DNA from: Ornithinibacillus bavariensis
GTDB taxonomy: Bacteria; Bacillota; Bacilli; Bacillales; Amphibacillaceae
Direction of reading: 5' to 3'
NCBI RefSeq assembly: GCF_050433565.1
Contig: NZ_JBNPWZ010000002.1
Location: forward strand, 310,001-374,000
DNA: 64,000 bases
Both the position numbers and the translations under genes were made by a program. Of this stretch, positions 1 to 8,629 are shown piece after piece (the stretch's first letter is position 1; each line of letters opens with the position of its first letter). Under the pieces are notes generated by a model, which was given only the letters and a program-made list of their open reading frames with translations, searched no databases and was not told the DNA's origin.

Positions 1-1
1 T

Positions 2-283
2 ATCGGTGTAGTAAATGAGGAATTAAGCTATCAGCGGAATTGGCTATACGTATTTCGTCTCACCACAAAGCAAAGAAATCGACAAAATAATATCATCATG
101 GGGGAGCACTTTATTGGAGAATTAATGAAAAACGTAGATGATGTTTCAATATCAGACTATATGGGGGAGCTTTTTCAACATCGAGAAGCACGAAAATATT
201 TAGATTCATTAACGAAGGAAGAAGAAGAGGAAATTAAGCTAGATGCCTATCAACTCCTTGCTTATGAACTTCAGAAAATGTGA
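2..283 (+). CDS. yhaO: YhaO, C-terminal part (SbcD-like DNA exonuclease subunit), cut by window edge
   Basis: The frame is open from base 2 to a TGA at 281-283, so only about 93 C-terminal residues are present and the true start lies upstream. The visible part is a charged, helical tail (DAYQLLAYELQKM at the end) without catalytic motifs. The identification rests mainly on position: it ends 9 bases before yhaN, as yhaO does in B. subtilis, where YhaO is the Mre11/SbcD-type nuclease partner of the YhaN ATPase. The stop codon overlaps the yhaN ribosome-binding site (GAGGTGAG), so the two are probably translationally coupled. The family call is inference from synteny. Confidence 0.75.
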   Translation: MGVVNEELSYQRNWLYVFRLTTKQRNRQNNIIMGEHFIGELMKNVDDVSISDYMGELFQHREARKYLDSLTKEEEEEIKLDAYQLLAYELQKM

Positions 284-292
284 GGTGAGAGA

Positions 293-3265
293 ATGAAATT
301 TTTACAGGCAACCATATATGGATTTGGAAAATGGGTAGACTTCCATTTGGACTTTACAGATGAATCCTTTGTTACCATTTATGGGGAAAATGAATCAGGA
401 AAAACAACTGTTCAACGCTTTCTCATGTTCATGCTTTTTGGGCTACCACCGAAGGAACGAGATTTTTATCAGCCAAAGACAAGTAGTAAAATGGGTGGCA
501 TATTAACAGTGAGAGATCCTAAGATTGGTGAATTTACAATTGAACGTTTTCATGAGAACCGAAATGGTGCTGCTAAATGTTATACGCCTGATGGCAATGA
601 ATTTGATGAAGGCTGGCTACAAGAACGCTTATCGGGAATTGATAAAGCTACCTATCAAGCAATTTTTTCTTTTTCAGCACTGGATTTAATGACAATTCAA
701 GGAATGACTGAGGATGATTTAAGTGAAGTACTGCTCGGTATAGGTTTAACAGGTTCGGCACAAATTCAGAATATAGAAAAGCGTCTTGAACAAAAAGTGA
801 ATGAGTATTTTAAACCGAATGGGAGAAATCCGATAGTTAATCAGCAACTAGCTAAGCTTGAGCATATTCAAAAAGAATTATCTCACCATCAGCATGAGGA
901 GGCAGCCTATCGAGAAAAGAAAAATATTCTCTTGACTCTAGAGGACGAGCTCAATGTATTGATAGATACAATAAAAAAAGAACGAGAACAGCTATATCAG
1001 CTTGAAAAAATTGTACAAGTTTTACCACAATTAGAAGAATACAATGAAAATCAAGCAAAGCTCGCAAAATTGCCAGAGGAAATCCCGTTTCCTGAGGATG
1101 GCAGGAAGCGATATGAATTACTTAAAGAGAAGCAATTGCCCTTGCAAAGTGAAATGAGTGTCCTAAAAAATAATCATGATCGATTAAAACAAGAAATATT
1201 AGAGCTTGAGCAACATATAACTAATTTTCCTTATGAAGAAATAAGACAAATTTTGCAACAAGCTTCAAAGCATAATAGCAATGAAACAGAGGTACAGAAG
1301 TTAAAAGAAACTATCAATAGGCTTCAGGATGAATTAAGTAGTAGAATAACGGATTTACATATTGGGCTAAGCTTGAAAGAGGTACAGCAGTTAAATCTTC
1401 CCTTTCACTTAGAGAAACATTGGAGTGGATTAAAAACAGAGGCGGAGAAGTTTTCCCGAGAATATGAAGCATTAGCCAAAAGTCTACAGCTTATAAAATC
1501 TCGGAAAATGGTATTGGAGGAACAAAAGGAGAGTATTTCCTCTAAGTTGTTACCCATTTCTCAACGGAGAGAGCTTGAAGATTTAATAGATACTGCTAAG
1601 GAAAATAAGGTGTTAGAAGGTCTGCAGCTTGAGGCTGAGCAAGAACAACAATCATGGGAGAAAAGAAAAAAGAAATCAGCAAAAATCGCCAACGTTCTAT
1701 TGGGAATGAGCTCTTTGGTAGCGGCTTTTTTTCTCGTATTGACGTTCTTTACGAAATATCAATTATTTCTCAATATAACGCTAATTAGTATCGTTTTTGG
1801 TTGTGTTCAATGGCTTTGGAATAAAAAATCTGCTGAAAAAATGGAATGGATGTTACAGCAAGCTTTTCCAATGCAGCTTGTTTCGTCTGCTTCTCCAGAA
1901 GAAATCCGTGATGCCGAAGAGCTATTAGAGAATGATGCTAAATGCAAACAAGAGCTACAATTACTCGAGGAAAAATTAAAAGACTGTGAATTACAGGAGA
2001 ATAGTTTACAGGAACAGAAAATATTACTTGATAATCAAGAAGCGAGTTTTTCTAAGGAGCTATTCCATCAGGAGGAACTTTATCCATTTCTTCAACACAT
2101 AGATGTAACCTATTGGCCGGATCTCTATCATTCATTAAAGGCAATTATACAAGAAATGAAAAAACTACCTTTGCTTCAGCATGATGAGGAAGAGCTTCAA
2201 AGGAATATACTACAATTTCAAACATTAGTAAATACTCATTTTGAAATTAATGCTTACGAGACAGTTCCAAAGACCTTCTCTGGTAAACTTGATATGTTGG
2301 CTCAAGAATTAGAGAAATTTAAAGATATTGAAAGAGAAATACAGCAGAAAAAGGATTTACTAGAAACTATTAAAGAACAACTACAGACAAATAAGCTGCA
2401 ATATGTAACGATTGAACGGGAAATAATAGAGCTATGGAAAATGGCAAACGTAGATAGTGAGGAAGAATTTTACCAAAGGAATAAGGAAGGAATAGAGCGA
2501 TCGGAGCTTATTTTAGCTTGTGAAAGAATTAAAATACAAACTGCTTCATACTTTCCTAAGGATAAATGGGAAGAATTAGTTATTTCTCCACCCAAAAGAA
2601 GTACCATCGAGTTAAAGATAAATGAAGTAAAGGAATCAATGAAACAAAATGAAGCAATTAAAGAGAGGACGCTTCAATTATTAGCTGAAGAAAGAGCGGA
2701 GTTTAACCGATTAGAATCCTCTGAAAACTATTCTCTTACTTTACATAAATTCCAGCAGGAACAGGAGAGACTTAAAAAGCTTGCAAAGGAATGGGCCGTT
2801 TATAAAGCAGCTAAGGAATTATTATCCGCAACGAAAGACCGATATAAGGAGAAATATTTATCAAGAGTGATTGAAAAGACGCTGACATTCTTTGAAATAC
2901 TTACAGATGGAACCTATCAAATGATCTATCCACCAGCAAATGGGAAGCCATTTATTGTGGAAGATCGAAATCATATTCGATATTCGGTAAAGGAGTTATC
3001 ACAGGGTACAATTAACCAGCTCTATATTTCACTCCGGCTTGCAATTAGCGAAGTGATGGGGGAAGAATTACGTGTTCCATTTATTATGGATGATGCTTTT
3101 GTTCATTTCGATAAAGCTCGTTTAAATCGCATGATAGGGATTCTAGAAGGCATATCCAAGAATCATCAAATACTTTTATTTACTTGTAAGCAAGAAGTAT
3201 TAGAAGAATTTGGAGAAAAGAATAGAATCAAGTTGACAAATCCAGTTCCAATAATGGAAAATTAG
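293..3265 (+). CDS. yhaN: YhaN, SbcC/Rad50-like ATPase with internal membrane segments
   Basis: This 990-residue protein has an SMC/Rad50-type split ATPase. A Walker A motif (GENESGKTT, residues 31-39) is at the N-terminus. The C-terminus has a signature-like SQGTINQLYISL and a Walker B (PFIMDDAFVHFD). Long coiled coils fill most of the rest. Two hydrophobic segments near residues 464-508 interrupt the coiled coils, which is typical of Firmicute YhaN and unlike SbcC, and suggest membrane association. With YhaO it should act in processing DNA ends. It starts at ATG after GAGGTGAG and forms an operon with yhaO. Confidence 0.9.
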   Translation: MKFLQATIYGFGKWVDFHLDFTDESFVTIYGENESGKTTVQRFLMFMLFGLPPKERDFYQPKTSSKMGGILTVRDPKIGEFTIERFHENRNGAAKCYTPDGNEFDEGWLQERLSGIDKATYQAIFSFSALDLMTIQGMTEDDLSEVLLGIGLTGSAQIQNIEKRLEQKVNEYFKPNGRNPIVNQQLAKLEHIQKELSHHQHEEAAYREKKNILLTLEDELNVLIDTIKKEREQLYQLEKIVQVLPQLEEYNENQAKLAKLPEEIPFPEDGRKRYELLKEKQLPLQSEMSVLKNNHDRLKQEILELEQHITNFPYEEIRQILQQASKHNSNETEVQKLKETINRLQDELSSRITDLHIGLSLKEVQQLNLPFHLEKHWSGLKTEAEKFSREYEALAKSLQLIKSRKMVLEEQKESISSKLLPISQRRELEDLIDTAKENKVLEGLQLEAEQEQQSWEKRKKKSAKIANVLLGMSSLVAAFFLVLTFFTKYQLFLNITLISIVFGCVQWLWNKKSAEKMEWMLQQAFPMQLVSSASPEEIRDAEELLENDAKCKQELQLLEEKLKDCELQENSLQEQKILLDNQEASFSKELFHQEELYPFLQHIDVTYWPDLYHSLKAIIQEMKKLPLLQHDEEELQRNILQFQTLVNTHFEINAYETVPKTFSGKLDMLAQELEKFKDIEREIQQKKDLLETIKEQLQTNKLQYVTIEREIIELWKMANVDSEEEFYQRNKEGIERSELILACERIKIQTASYFPKDKWEELVISPPKRSTIELKINEVKESMKQNEAIKERTLQLLAEERAEFNRLESSENYSLTLHKFQQEQERLKKLAKEWAVYKAAKELLSATKDRYKEKYLSRVIEKTLTFFEILTDGTYQMIYPPANGKPFIVEDRNHIRYSVKELSQGTINQLYISLRLAISEVMGEELRVPFIMDDAFVHFDKARLNRMIGILEGISKNHQILLFTCKQEVLEEFGEKNRIKLTNPVPIMEN

Positions 3266-3299
3266 TGGTAAACTGATTTTTAGGTTATAGGAATGCATC

Positions 3300-3929
3300 A
3301 TGAAAGATACATTGCCTAAAGCTTTGATGAATGCCATGTTTCAAACAAATAGAATGTTTCACTTTATGGAGGGACATCCATTGCCTGAGGAAAAGCATCG
3401 AAAAGAATGGGATAAGTACGAGGAAACAATAGAAAAATTCATCCAAACAATCGCGAAGAATATGAATCTATATGGATTAACTTCTTCTATTGGAAGGTTA
3501 TATGGTGTACTTTATTTTTCAGACGAGCCGATGACATTGGATGATATGCGTGATGCTCTAGAGATGAGTAAGACAAGTATGTCAACAGGTGTGAGAGCAC
3601 TATCCGATATGAAGATGGTGGAATCTACATATAAAAAAGGGATACGAAAGGACTTATACCAATCGGAGGAGGACTGGTATAAGTCATTTACTTCCCTGTT
3701 TGGAAGTCGTTGGAGAAAGTACACTGAATCGAATATAGAGGAAGCGGATGAAGCAATAGAAGTTTTAAGCGAGCTTCAAAGTAGTACTGATGATGAGGAA
3801 TTAAAAGAAAAAATCAATCATGATTTAGAACGATTGAAATATGCGAAAAATTATTATGATTGGCTAATGAAATTTATTCAGATTATCGAATCCGGGAAGA
3901 TATTTGAATATATTCCCAAAAACGAATAA
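3300..3929 (+). CDS. GbsR/MarR-family transcriptional regulator (first of two)
   Basis: The 209 residues contain a winged helix-turn-helix of the GbsR subfamily, seen as PMTLDDMRDALEMSKTSMS followed by VRALSDMKMVESTYKKGIRKDLY (about residues 77-120), and a helical C-terminal half. Known GbsR/OpcR/OpuAR proteins repress glycine-betaine uptake or synthesis genes and can sense choline or betaine. Its target is not adjacent: it sits between yhaN and yhaM. The likely target includes the opuA-like operon 5 kb away, which also has its own GbsR-like gene (7844-8326), but this is inference. The ribosome-binding site (AGGA) is weak, and a hairpin follows the stop codon. Confidence 0.85.
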   Translation: MKDTLPKALMNAMFQTNRMFHFMEGHPLPEEKHRKEWDKYEETIEKFIQTIAKNMNLYGLTSSIGRLYGVLYFSDEPMTLDDMRDALEMSKTSMSTGVRALSDMKMVESTYKKGIRKDLYQSEEDWYKSFTSLFGSRWRKYTESNIEEADEAIEVLSELQSSTDDEELKEKINHDLERLKYAKNYYDWLMKFIQIIESGKIFEYIPKNE

Positions 3930-3943
3930 GAAACATTACGACA

Positions 3944-3989
3944 GAGATTGACAGTGAGAAATAGTAAACCTTGTCAATCTCATTTCTAT
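3944..3989 (+). terminator. Hairpin after the GbsR-like gene
   Basis: GAGATTGACA (3944-3953) pairs with TGTCAATCTC (3972-3981) and is followed by a short T-rich stretch. The T-run is broken, so termination may be partial before yhaM. Confidence 0.55.
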
Positions 3990-4007
3990 TAAAGGGGAGG
4001 ATATTGT

Positions 4008-4952
4008 ATGAAGCGGGGAATTGGGCATTATCAAATTGGTGATACCTTTGAAGGCTTTGTCTTGATAAAAGAATCAACCAAGGGAACAGCTAGCAATGGA
4101 AAACCGTTTTTAACATTAGTATTAAGAGATGCAACCGGCGAAATTGAAGCCAAGCTATGGGATATAACACAGGAAGATGAAAGTATTTTTATCCAGGAAC
4201 AAATTATTCACATTACAGGTGAATTAAATCAGTTTCGTGGTAAAGCACAGATGCGAATTAATGCCATACGAATTGCTCAAACTACGGATGGCGTTCAGGT
4301 TTCGGATTTTATTGAAAAGGCTCCCGTTGATCGAGAGGAATTAATGGAAAAATTAACGGAAGCCATTTTTGAAATGAAAAATCCTACCATTCAGCGCATT
4401 GTTCGTGCAGTTGTTAAAAAATATCAAGAGCCCTTATTGTTATACCCAGCTGCAACTAAGAATCACCATGAATATGCATCAGGACTTGCACATCATATCA
4501 CTAGTATGTTAAAAATCGCCAAAGAGTTATGTGAATTATATCCTCAGCTAAATAAGGATTTATTATATGCCGGGATTATTCTTCATGATATTGGAAAGGT
4601 AAAGGAATTGTCTGGTGTGGTTTCAACCTCATACACCCTTCAGGGAAAATTATTAGGTCATATCCCTATGATGGTAGAAGAAATTGGTCATATTGCGAAA
4701 GAATTAAAGATAGATGGTGAAGAGGTACTAATCTTACAGCATTTAGTATTAAGCCATCATGGGAAAGCGGAGTGGGGTAGTCCGACTCCACCTTTAGTGC
4801 GGGAGGCAGAAATACTTCATTTTATTGATTTAATTGATGCGAAGATGAATATGTTAAATCGGGCACTTGATAAGGTAAAACCAGGTGAATTTACAGAGAA
4901 ACTTTTTGCTATGGATAATCGTGCTTTTTATAAGCCTACCTTCGAGGAATAA
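4008..4952 (+). CDS. yhaM: YhaM, 3'-5' exoribonuclease
   Basis: The 314-residue protein matches B. subtilis YhaM in length and order. An N-terminal OB-fold nucleic-acid-binding domain (about residues 13-95) is followed by an HD-type metal-dependent phosphohydrolase domain, with paired histidines at 162-163 and the HD doublet in IILHDIGKVKE at 193-194. YhaM/Cbf1 shortens RNA 3' ends and can also act on single-stranded DNA. The start is ATG after GGGGAGG. It follows the YhaON pair as in other bacilli, here separated by the GbsR-like gene. Confidence 0.95.
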   Translation: MKRGIGHYQIGDTFEGFVLIKESTKGTASNGKPFLTLVLRDATGEIEAKLWDITQEDESIFIQEQIIHITGELNQFRGKAQMRINAIRIAQTTDGVQVSDFIEKAPVDREELMEKLTEAIFEMKNPTIQRIVRAVVKKYQEPLLLYPAATKNHHEYASGLAHHITSMLKIAKELCELYPQLNKDLLYAGIILHDIGKVKELSGVVSTSYTLQGKLLGHIPMMVEEIGHIAKELKIDGEEVLILQHLVLSHHGKAEWGSPTPPLVREAEILHFIDLIDAKMNMLNRALDKVKPGEFTEKLFAMDNRAFYKPTFEE

Positions 4953-5024
4953 GAGAAACTCGTCATTATTTTAACCACTTGTACATATATATGTGTTAGA
5001 CATGCTGGACAAGGGGGTAATGAC

Positions 5025-5219
5025 ATGATCTTTGGAATGCCTTGGTGGGTTTTTATGATCATTCTGTTTATTTTCTTTAGTGGTTATATGTCTTTCCGAG
5101 CAATGCGAGCCGAAAGAAGGCTGGAAAATCACTATATTGAGCAAGATGGTCAAGTTTTTCTACAGCGAATGGAAGAAGAACGTGAACGTCGACATAAGCA
5201 GGCTGAGGAAGTGAATTAA
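5025..5219 (+). CDS. yhaL: YhaL-like small membrane protein
   Basis: This 64-residue protein has one N-terminal membrane helix (residues 3-20, PWWVFMIILFIFFSGYM) and a strongly charged tail rich in Arg and Glu (QRMEEERERRHKQAEE). The layout and position, between yhaM and a convergent prsA, match the sporulation-associated YhaL of B. subtilis. Its molecular role is unknown. The start has a good GGGGG-type ribosome-binding site, and the gene is followed immediately by a bidirectional terminator. Confidence 0.8.
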   Translation: MIFGMPWWVFMIILFIFFSGYMSFRAMRAERRLENHYIEQDGQVFLQRMEEERERRHKQAEEVN

Positions 5220-5272
5220 AAAAAGGCCAATCTCCAAATGAAGAATCATTATAGGGAGATTGGCCTTTTTAT
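5219..5272. terminator. Bidirectional terminator between yhaL and prsA
   Basis: A 16-base stem, AAAAAGGCCAATCTCC paired with its complement ending at 5270, has A-runs and T-runs on both sides, so it can stop transcripts from both convergent genes. Confidence 0.9.
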
Positions 5273-5292
5273 TGTTCTAAGTGAATAACTTC

Positions 5293-6240
5293 TTATTTAT
5301 TATCTTCTGACTTAGTAGTGTCTTTGTCAGAAGCCTTTTCTTTATCTGTTTTGGTGTCAGTGGACTTGTCTGAATTTGTATTTGTGTTAGCTTCAGGAAT
5401 AGTAAATAAATCCTTATACTCGTCCATTTTCACGTCAATATCAGCATCTTTAATTAGTTTATTAAGTCTTTCTTGAACCTTTTCATTATCGATTTTTTCA
5501 GATGCAAGCTGTTTGCGAATTTCTTCTTTTTTCTCATCAAAGGTTGGAACATCTGTTACTTTAATAATGTGGTAGCCAAATTTAGATTTTACCGGTTCGC
5601 TAATTTCGCCTTCTTTTAGGCTAAATGCAGCATCCTCAAATTCTTTTACCATTTTTCCAGCTGTAAAATAACCTAAATCTCCACCATTTGCTGCAGAACC
5701 CTCATCAGTTGAATTTTCCTTAGCTAATTTCGCAAAGTCAGCTCCTTCATCCAACTGTTTTTTAAGTTCTTTTGCCTTTGCTTCATCTTCTACAAGAATA
5801 TGGCTTGCACGAATAGCAATTTCTTTGTTTTCCTTCATTTCATCAAATTTCTTTTGTAATTCTTCATCACTTATTTTAATACCTTCAAATGCAAATTTCT
5901 CTTGTAATAATCGACGATAGGTTTGTTCGCGGAAAGTATCCTCCGTTAAGCCTTGTTGCATTAGGGAATATTGGAACATGTCACCTTGCTGTTCTTTTAC
6001 TTCTTGAACAGCTTGATCTACTTCTTTATCAGACACATCATATTTTTCTTCTAGTAATTTTATAAGAACCAAGTTGTATAGAACATCTTGACCAATATAT
6101 TCATTCATTTCGTTAAAGAAGTCTTCTTTGGTAATGTTACCAGCATCAGTTTTTACAACAACCTCTGCTTTGTCATTTGAGCATCCGGATAATAGTAGTA
6201 CGCCAGCTGTAATTGTAGCTGCGATTGTTAATTTTTTCAT
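5293..6240 (-). CDS. prsA: PrsA, extracytoplasmic peptidyl-prolyl isomerase lipoprotein
   Basis: The protein has a lipoprotein signal (MKKLTIAATITAGVLLLSGC, lipidated Cys 20), an N-terminal SurA-like chaperone region, a parvulin domain at about 140-232 (ASHILVEDEAKA, GGDLGYFTAGKM, GYHIIKVTDV), and a low-complexity Asp/Lys/Thr/Ser-rich tail of about 40 residues. PrsA folds exported proteins outside the membrane and is essential or near-essential in bacilli. A TTG one codon upstream (6243) is in frame, but ATG at 6240 has the better 9-base spacing from AGGAG. The charged tail is longer than in B. subtilis PrsA. Confidence 0.95.
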   Translation of the reverse strand: MKKLTIAATITAGVLLLSGCSNDKAEVVVKTDAGNITKEDFFNEMNEYIGQDVLYNLVLIKLLEEKYDVSDKEVDQAVQEVKEQQGDMFQYSLMQQGLTEDTFREQTYRRLLQEKFAFEGIKISDEELQKKFDEMKENKEIAIRASHILVEDEAKAKELKKQLDEGADFAKLAKENSTDEGSAANGGDLGYFTAGKMVKEFEDAAFSLKEGEISEPVKSKFGYHIIKVTDVPTFDEKKEEIRKQLASEKIDNEKVQERLNKLIKDADIDVKMDEYKDLFTIPEANTNTNSDKSTDTKTDKEKASDKDTTKSEDNK

Positions 6241-6365
6241 CAAATTACACTCCTAATCTTATGGTTACTTCTCTTGCATTGATTAATATACCATAGTTTG
6301 TACTAAAAATAATAGCTAAAAGTGGAATTACTAACATTTTACACATTTCACGAAAAAATTCTAGT

Positions 6366-6551
6366 TTACATCATAACATTTAGCACGCTAACATAAGAGG
6401 AAACGAGTAAGATAAGAATCATAATATTTGTTACCCGAAATACATTTGCTTGTTTCTTAGCATTCATCTCTAATTTTGAACAAAATTTTTCAGTCATGGT
6501 ATTGAAAATGAACAAAATAATTAACGCATAGAACAAGAAGATAATAATCAT
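6366..6551 (-). CDS. Small membrane protein of unknown function
   Basis: This 61-residue protein has two predicted membrane helices (residues 2-17 and 41-58) joined by a charged loop (EKFCSKLEMNAKKQANVFR). A strong ribosome-binding site (GGGGAGG, 8 bases before ATG) supports translation. It lies upstream of prsA on the same strand, where B. subtilis carries small yha genes, but I do not recognise the family. No catalytic motif is visible. Confidence 0.65.
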   Translation of the reverse strand: MIIIFLFYALIILFIFNTMTEKFCSKLEMNAKKQANVFRVTNIMILILLVSSYVSVLNVMM

Positions 6552-6669
6552 ATCTTGAACCTCCCCACATATGCAATATTATCTTATATGCCGTCAGCTT
6601 ATCCAACTATTTAAAGTAAGATTACTATAGTTTACTGTAACAAAAAATTCACAATATGGATAGTGAAAA

Positions 6670-6701
6670 TTAAAAAAGCAGAGGGAGGAATTCCCTCTAC
6701 T
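6670..6701 (-). terminator. Terminator of the DUF3267-like gene
   Basis: Read on the minus strand, AGAGGGA and TCCCTCT form a hairpin followed by GC and six T residues, directly after the stop codon at 6703. Confidence 0.75.
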
Positions 6702-6702
6702 A

Positions 6703-7245
6703 TTACTCTGCTTTTAGTAATATATCAAATCCTTCATCACCATTTTCAACATAAGCATTCTTTGGTGCGCTTAAAATGTGACGTATAGATAAGAAATCAA
6801 TAAATGAAATGCCGATGTTTAAAGATGTAGCCAAGAGAAAATATACATAGATGCTTGGAAATAGAAAGGATGCTACTATCCCTGGTATCGTAATGAATAT
6901 AGTAGGTGAAATAGCAGTTAGAATATAGGTTTTCTTTCTTAAATGCGAATTCGTATAAAAAGTAAATATTGGTGGTAATCCAATCTTTCGCTGACTCTTC
7001 ACTTTTATTTTTCTATTTAAAATGATTAATGGTAAAATATGCATAAATGAATGAATGGTAGGCAAACAAATAATTGCTACGAAAAATATGATAAATACAG
7101 AATCATTTATCTTGGCACCTTGATGATACATAGAATACGGGATATATAATACGATAAAAGTCATTATTCCAATAAGGATAGAGATTAGATTAATCCATCT
7201 GAAACCATATTGTTTATCCAAATTAATGGATTTCCAGCAATTCAT
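6703..7245 (-). CDS. DUF3267-like membrane protein (putative inactive zincin)
   Basis: The 180-residue protein has about four to five hydrophobic segments and a central IHSFMHILPLI stretch. The layout resembles the DUF3267 family of small integral-membrane putative metalloproteases. In active members I would expect HExxH; here the matching site reads HSFMH, so the catalytic Glu is absent. GGAG 10 bases upstream supports the ATG start. It is divergent from yhaI. The family assignment is moderate because it rests on layout and the HxxxH segment. Confidence 0.6.
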   Translation of the reverse strand: MNCWKSINLDKQYGFRWINLISILIGIMTFIVLYIPYSMYHQGAKINDSVFIIFFVAIICLPTIHSFMHILPLIILNRKIKVKSQRKIGLPPIFTFYTNSHLRKKTYILTAISPTIFITIPGIVASFLFPSIYVYFLLATSLNIGISFIDFLSIRHILSAPKNAYVENGDEGFDILLKAE

Positions 7246-7443
7246 TAAAAGTTCGCTCCATTCTAGACATATTGTTCACATTATTATATGCCTTTACTGT
7301 TTCAGCAAAGACTTTTTTGATGATAGTACCTTACAACGAAAAAAGCAATAGCTTTTACTAAAAAAATATATATTTTAATACTGATAATAACGATTATATT
7401 CTGATATTAATCTGTCGAGTGGGGGAATAGAGGGGGGTTTAGG
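7246..7443. other. 198-bp divergent intergenic region
   Basis: This AT-rich spacer lies between the DUF3267-like gene and yhaI. It holds a short AAAGC/GCTTT hairpin near 7343-7358 and the strong AGGGGGG ribosome-binding site of yhaI at 7431-7437. No small ORF with a ribosome-binding site was found. Confidence 0.5.
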
Positions 7444-7779
7444 TTGTTTCAAAATGACAATTTAGCAACATTTCAAATACAATTGTTAACAAAAATAATA
7501 GACATAGAGAAATTCCCTTTTACTAAGCTTGTCATCGAAAAAAATGTTTCTCCTGAGGAATATGATGGGCTATTTCATTTACTCGAAGTATTGAATCAGG
7601 AATTCATGGAGCAAAAAGAGGAAGGGCTCTTGGATTATTCTTCTCTTTTAGTAAAATTTGCTGGTTTATTAACTGAAAAATTAGCGCCAGCTGAAACAAT
7701 TTATGGACTAAAAAAAGAAGGGTATTTTCCAAAACTAATGGAAGAATTTACCCAGCTCATGGAAAAAGACATTCTATAA
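7444..7779 (+). CDS. yhaI: YhaI-like protein (DUF1878)
   Basis: The 111-residue soluble helical protein shows the DUF1878 pattern: QLLTKIIDIEKFPFTKLVIEK near the N-terminus and LLVKFAGLLTEKL in the middle. The start is TTG, six bases after a perfect AGGGGGG. B. subtilis yhaI lies next to hpr (scoC), but that regulator gene is not present here. The next gene is instead a GbsR-like regulator on the other strand. Function unknown. Confidence 0.8.
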   Translation: MFQNDNLATFQIQLLTKIIDIEKFPFTKLVIEKNVSPEEYDGLFHLLEVLNQEFMEQKEEGLLDYSSLLVKFAGLLTEKLAPAETIYGLKKEGYFPKLMEEFTQLMEKDIL

Positions 7780-7791
7780 TAAAAATGTGGA

Positions 7792-7831
7792 AAAACTCTC
7801 AGAATCAATCGCTTATTCTGAGAGTTTTTGT
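7792..7831. terminator. Bidirectional terminator
   Basis: AAAACTCTCAGAAT pairs with its complement ending near 7828, with T-rich flanks on both strands. It separates yhaI from the convergent GbsR-like gene. Confidence 0.9.
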
Positions 7832-7843
7832 GTTTATTGAAAG

Positions 7844-8326
7844 CTATCTTTTCATATGAAGTGCTTCTTGAAAGAAATCTTCTAGCATTTGGTGGAATTC
7901 CAATAATTCATCAAGCTTTTTACTAATATTTTCATCTTTTTCCTCATTGGAAAGCAGCTCGAATTGTTTTTTAAAATCTAGTAATGCATCTGTACGATCA
8001 GAAGTGGCATCATTCCATTTTTTTAAATATAAATTCATCAAGTGCTTAAATAATTGAATATTTGCCTGAAATAAATCTTTCCTAACACCTTTTCTCCAGA
8101 CCCGCTTTACTAAATTTAAATTTACTAAGCTACGTACGCTTGTGCTCATCGATGTTTTACTTTTTCCAAGTGCTTCACTAAGATCATCTAATGTTAGGGC
8201 TTTTCCTTCTATATATAAATAGGTAAATACTCTTGCCTCAATTGGTGATAAATCAAATAACTCTACCGTTTTTGCAAATTCCATAAGTATTCCGTTCCTA
8301 ATTGTTTCGCTGTTGTTTGTCAACAT
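7844..8326 (-). CDS. GbsR/MarR-family regulator of the adjacent opuA operon (OpuAR-like)
   Basis: The 160-residue protein has the GbsR-type winged helix: LTLDDLSEALGKSKTSMS, then SLVNLNLVKRVWRKGVRKDLF. Its N-terminus is shorter than in the first GbsR-like protein (3300-3929). It is divergent from the opuA-like operon, the arrangement known for OpuAR, which represses opuA when betaine is present. The start has GGGAGG. A perfect 16-bp palindrome at 8451-8466 lies in the shared upstream region and is a natural operator candidate. The regulatory link is inference from arrangement. Confidence 0.85.
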   Translation of the reverse strand: MLTNNSETIRNGILMEFAKTVELFDLSPIEARVFTYLYIEGKALTLDDLSEALGKSKTSMSTSVRSLVNLNLVKRVWRKGVRKDLFQANIQLFKHLMNLYLKKWNDATSDRTDALLDFKKQFELLSNEEKDENISKKLDELLEFHQMLEDFFQEALHMKR

Positions 8327-8450
8327 ACAAACCTCCCAAAGCCTAACCTATCATAAGGTTACAATACTTCCATTCAATATAAAAATGGTAAAGTAATACG
8401 TATTTTCGAGTATTCAAGAGCATTTTTAAGTAAATCACTTCATAAACATG

Positions 8451-8466
8451 TACAGTTTAAACTGTA
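8451..8466. promoter_or_regulatory. Perfect 16-bp palindrome between opuAR-like and opuAA
   Basis: TACAGTTTAAACTGTA reads identically on both strands. It sits 35 bases upstream of the putative opuA -35 box and 125 bases from the regulator start. It is a likely dimeric operator for the GbsR-like protein, though no binding data can be inferred. Confidence 0.6.
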
Positions 8467-8501
8467 TGAAAAATATAAACAAAAATTAAGGAATACACAG
8501 T

Positions 8502-8531
8502 TTGTCCAGTTCATATAAACAGGTGTATAGT
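8502..8531 (+). promoter_or_regulatory. Putative sigma-A promoter of the opuA operon
   Basis: A -35 TTGTCC and a -10 TATAGT are separated by 18 bases. This lies about 100 bases upstream of the opuAA start, downstream of the palindrome. Confidence 0.55.
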
Positions 8532-8629
8532 AATAAAGTGTATTGCAATTGAGTAGGACTTGTTTTTGTAAATCTATAACTCTAGTGGATTATGGATACT
8601 ACTTGAAAATATCGAAAGAGGTGAAGGGA

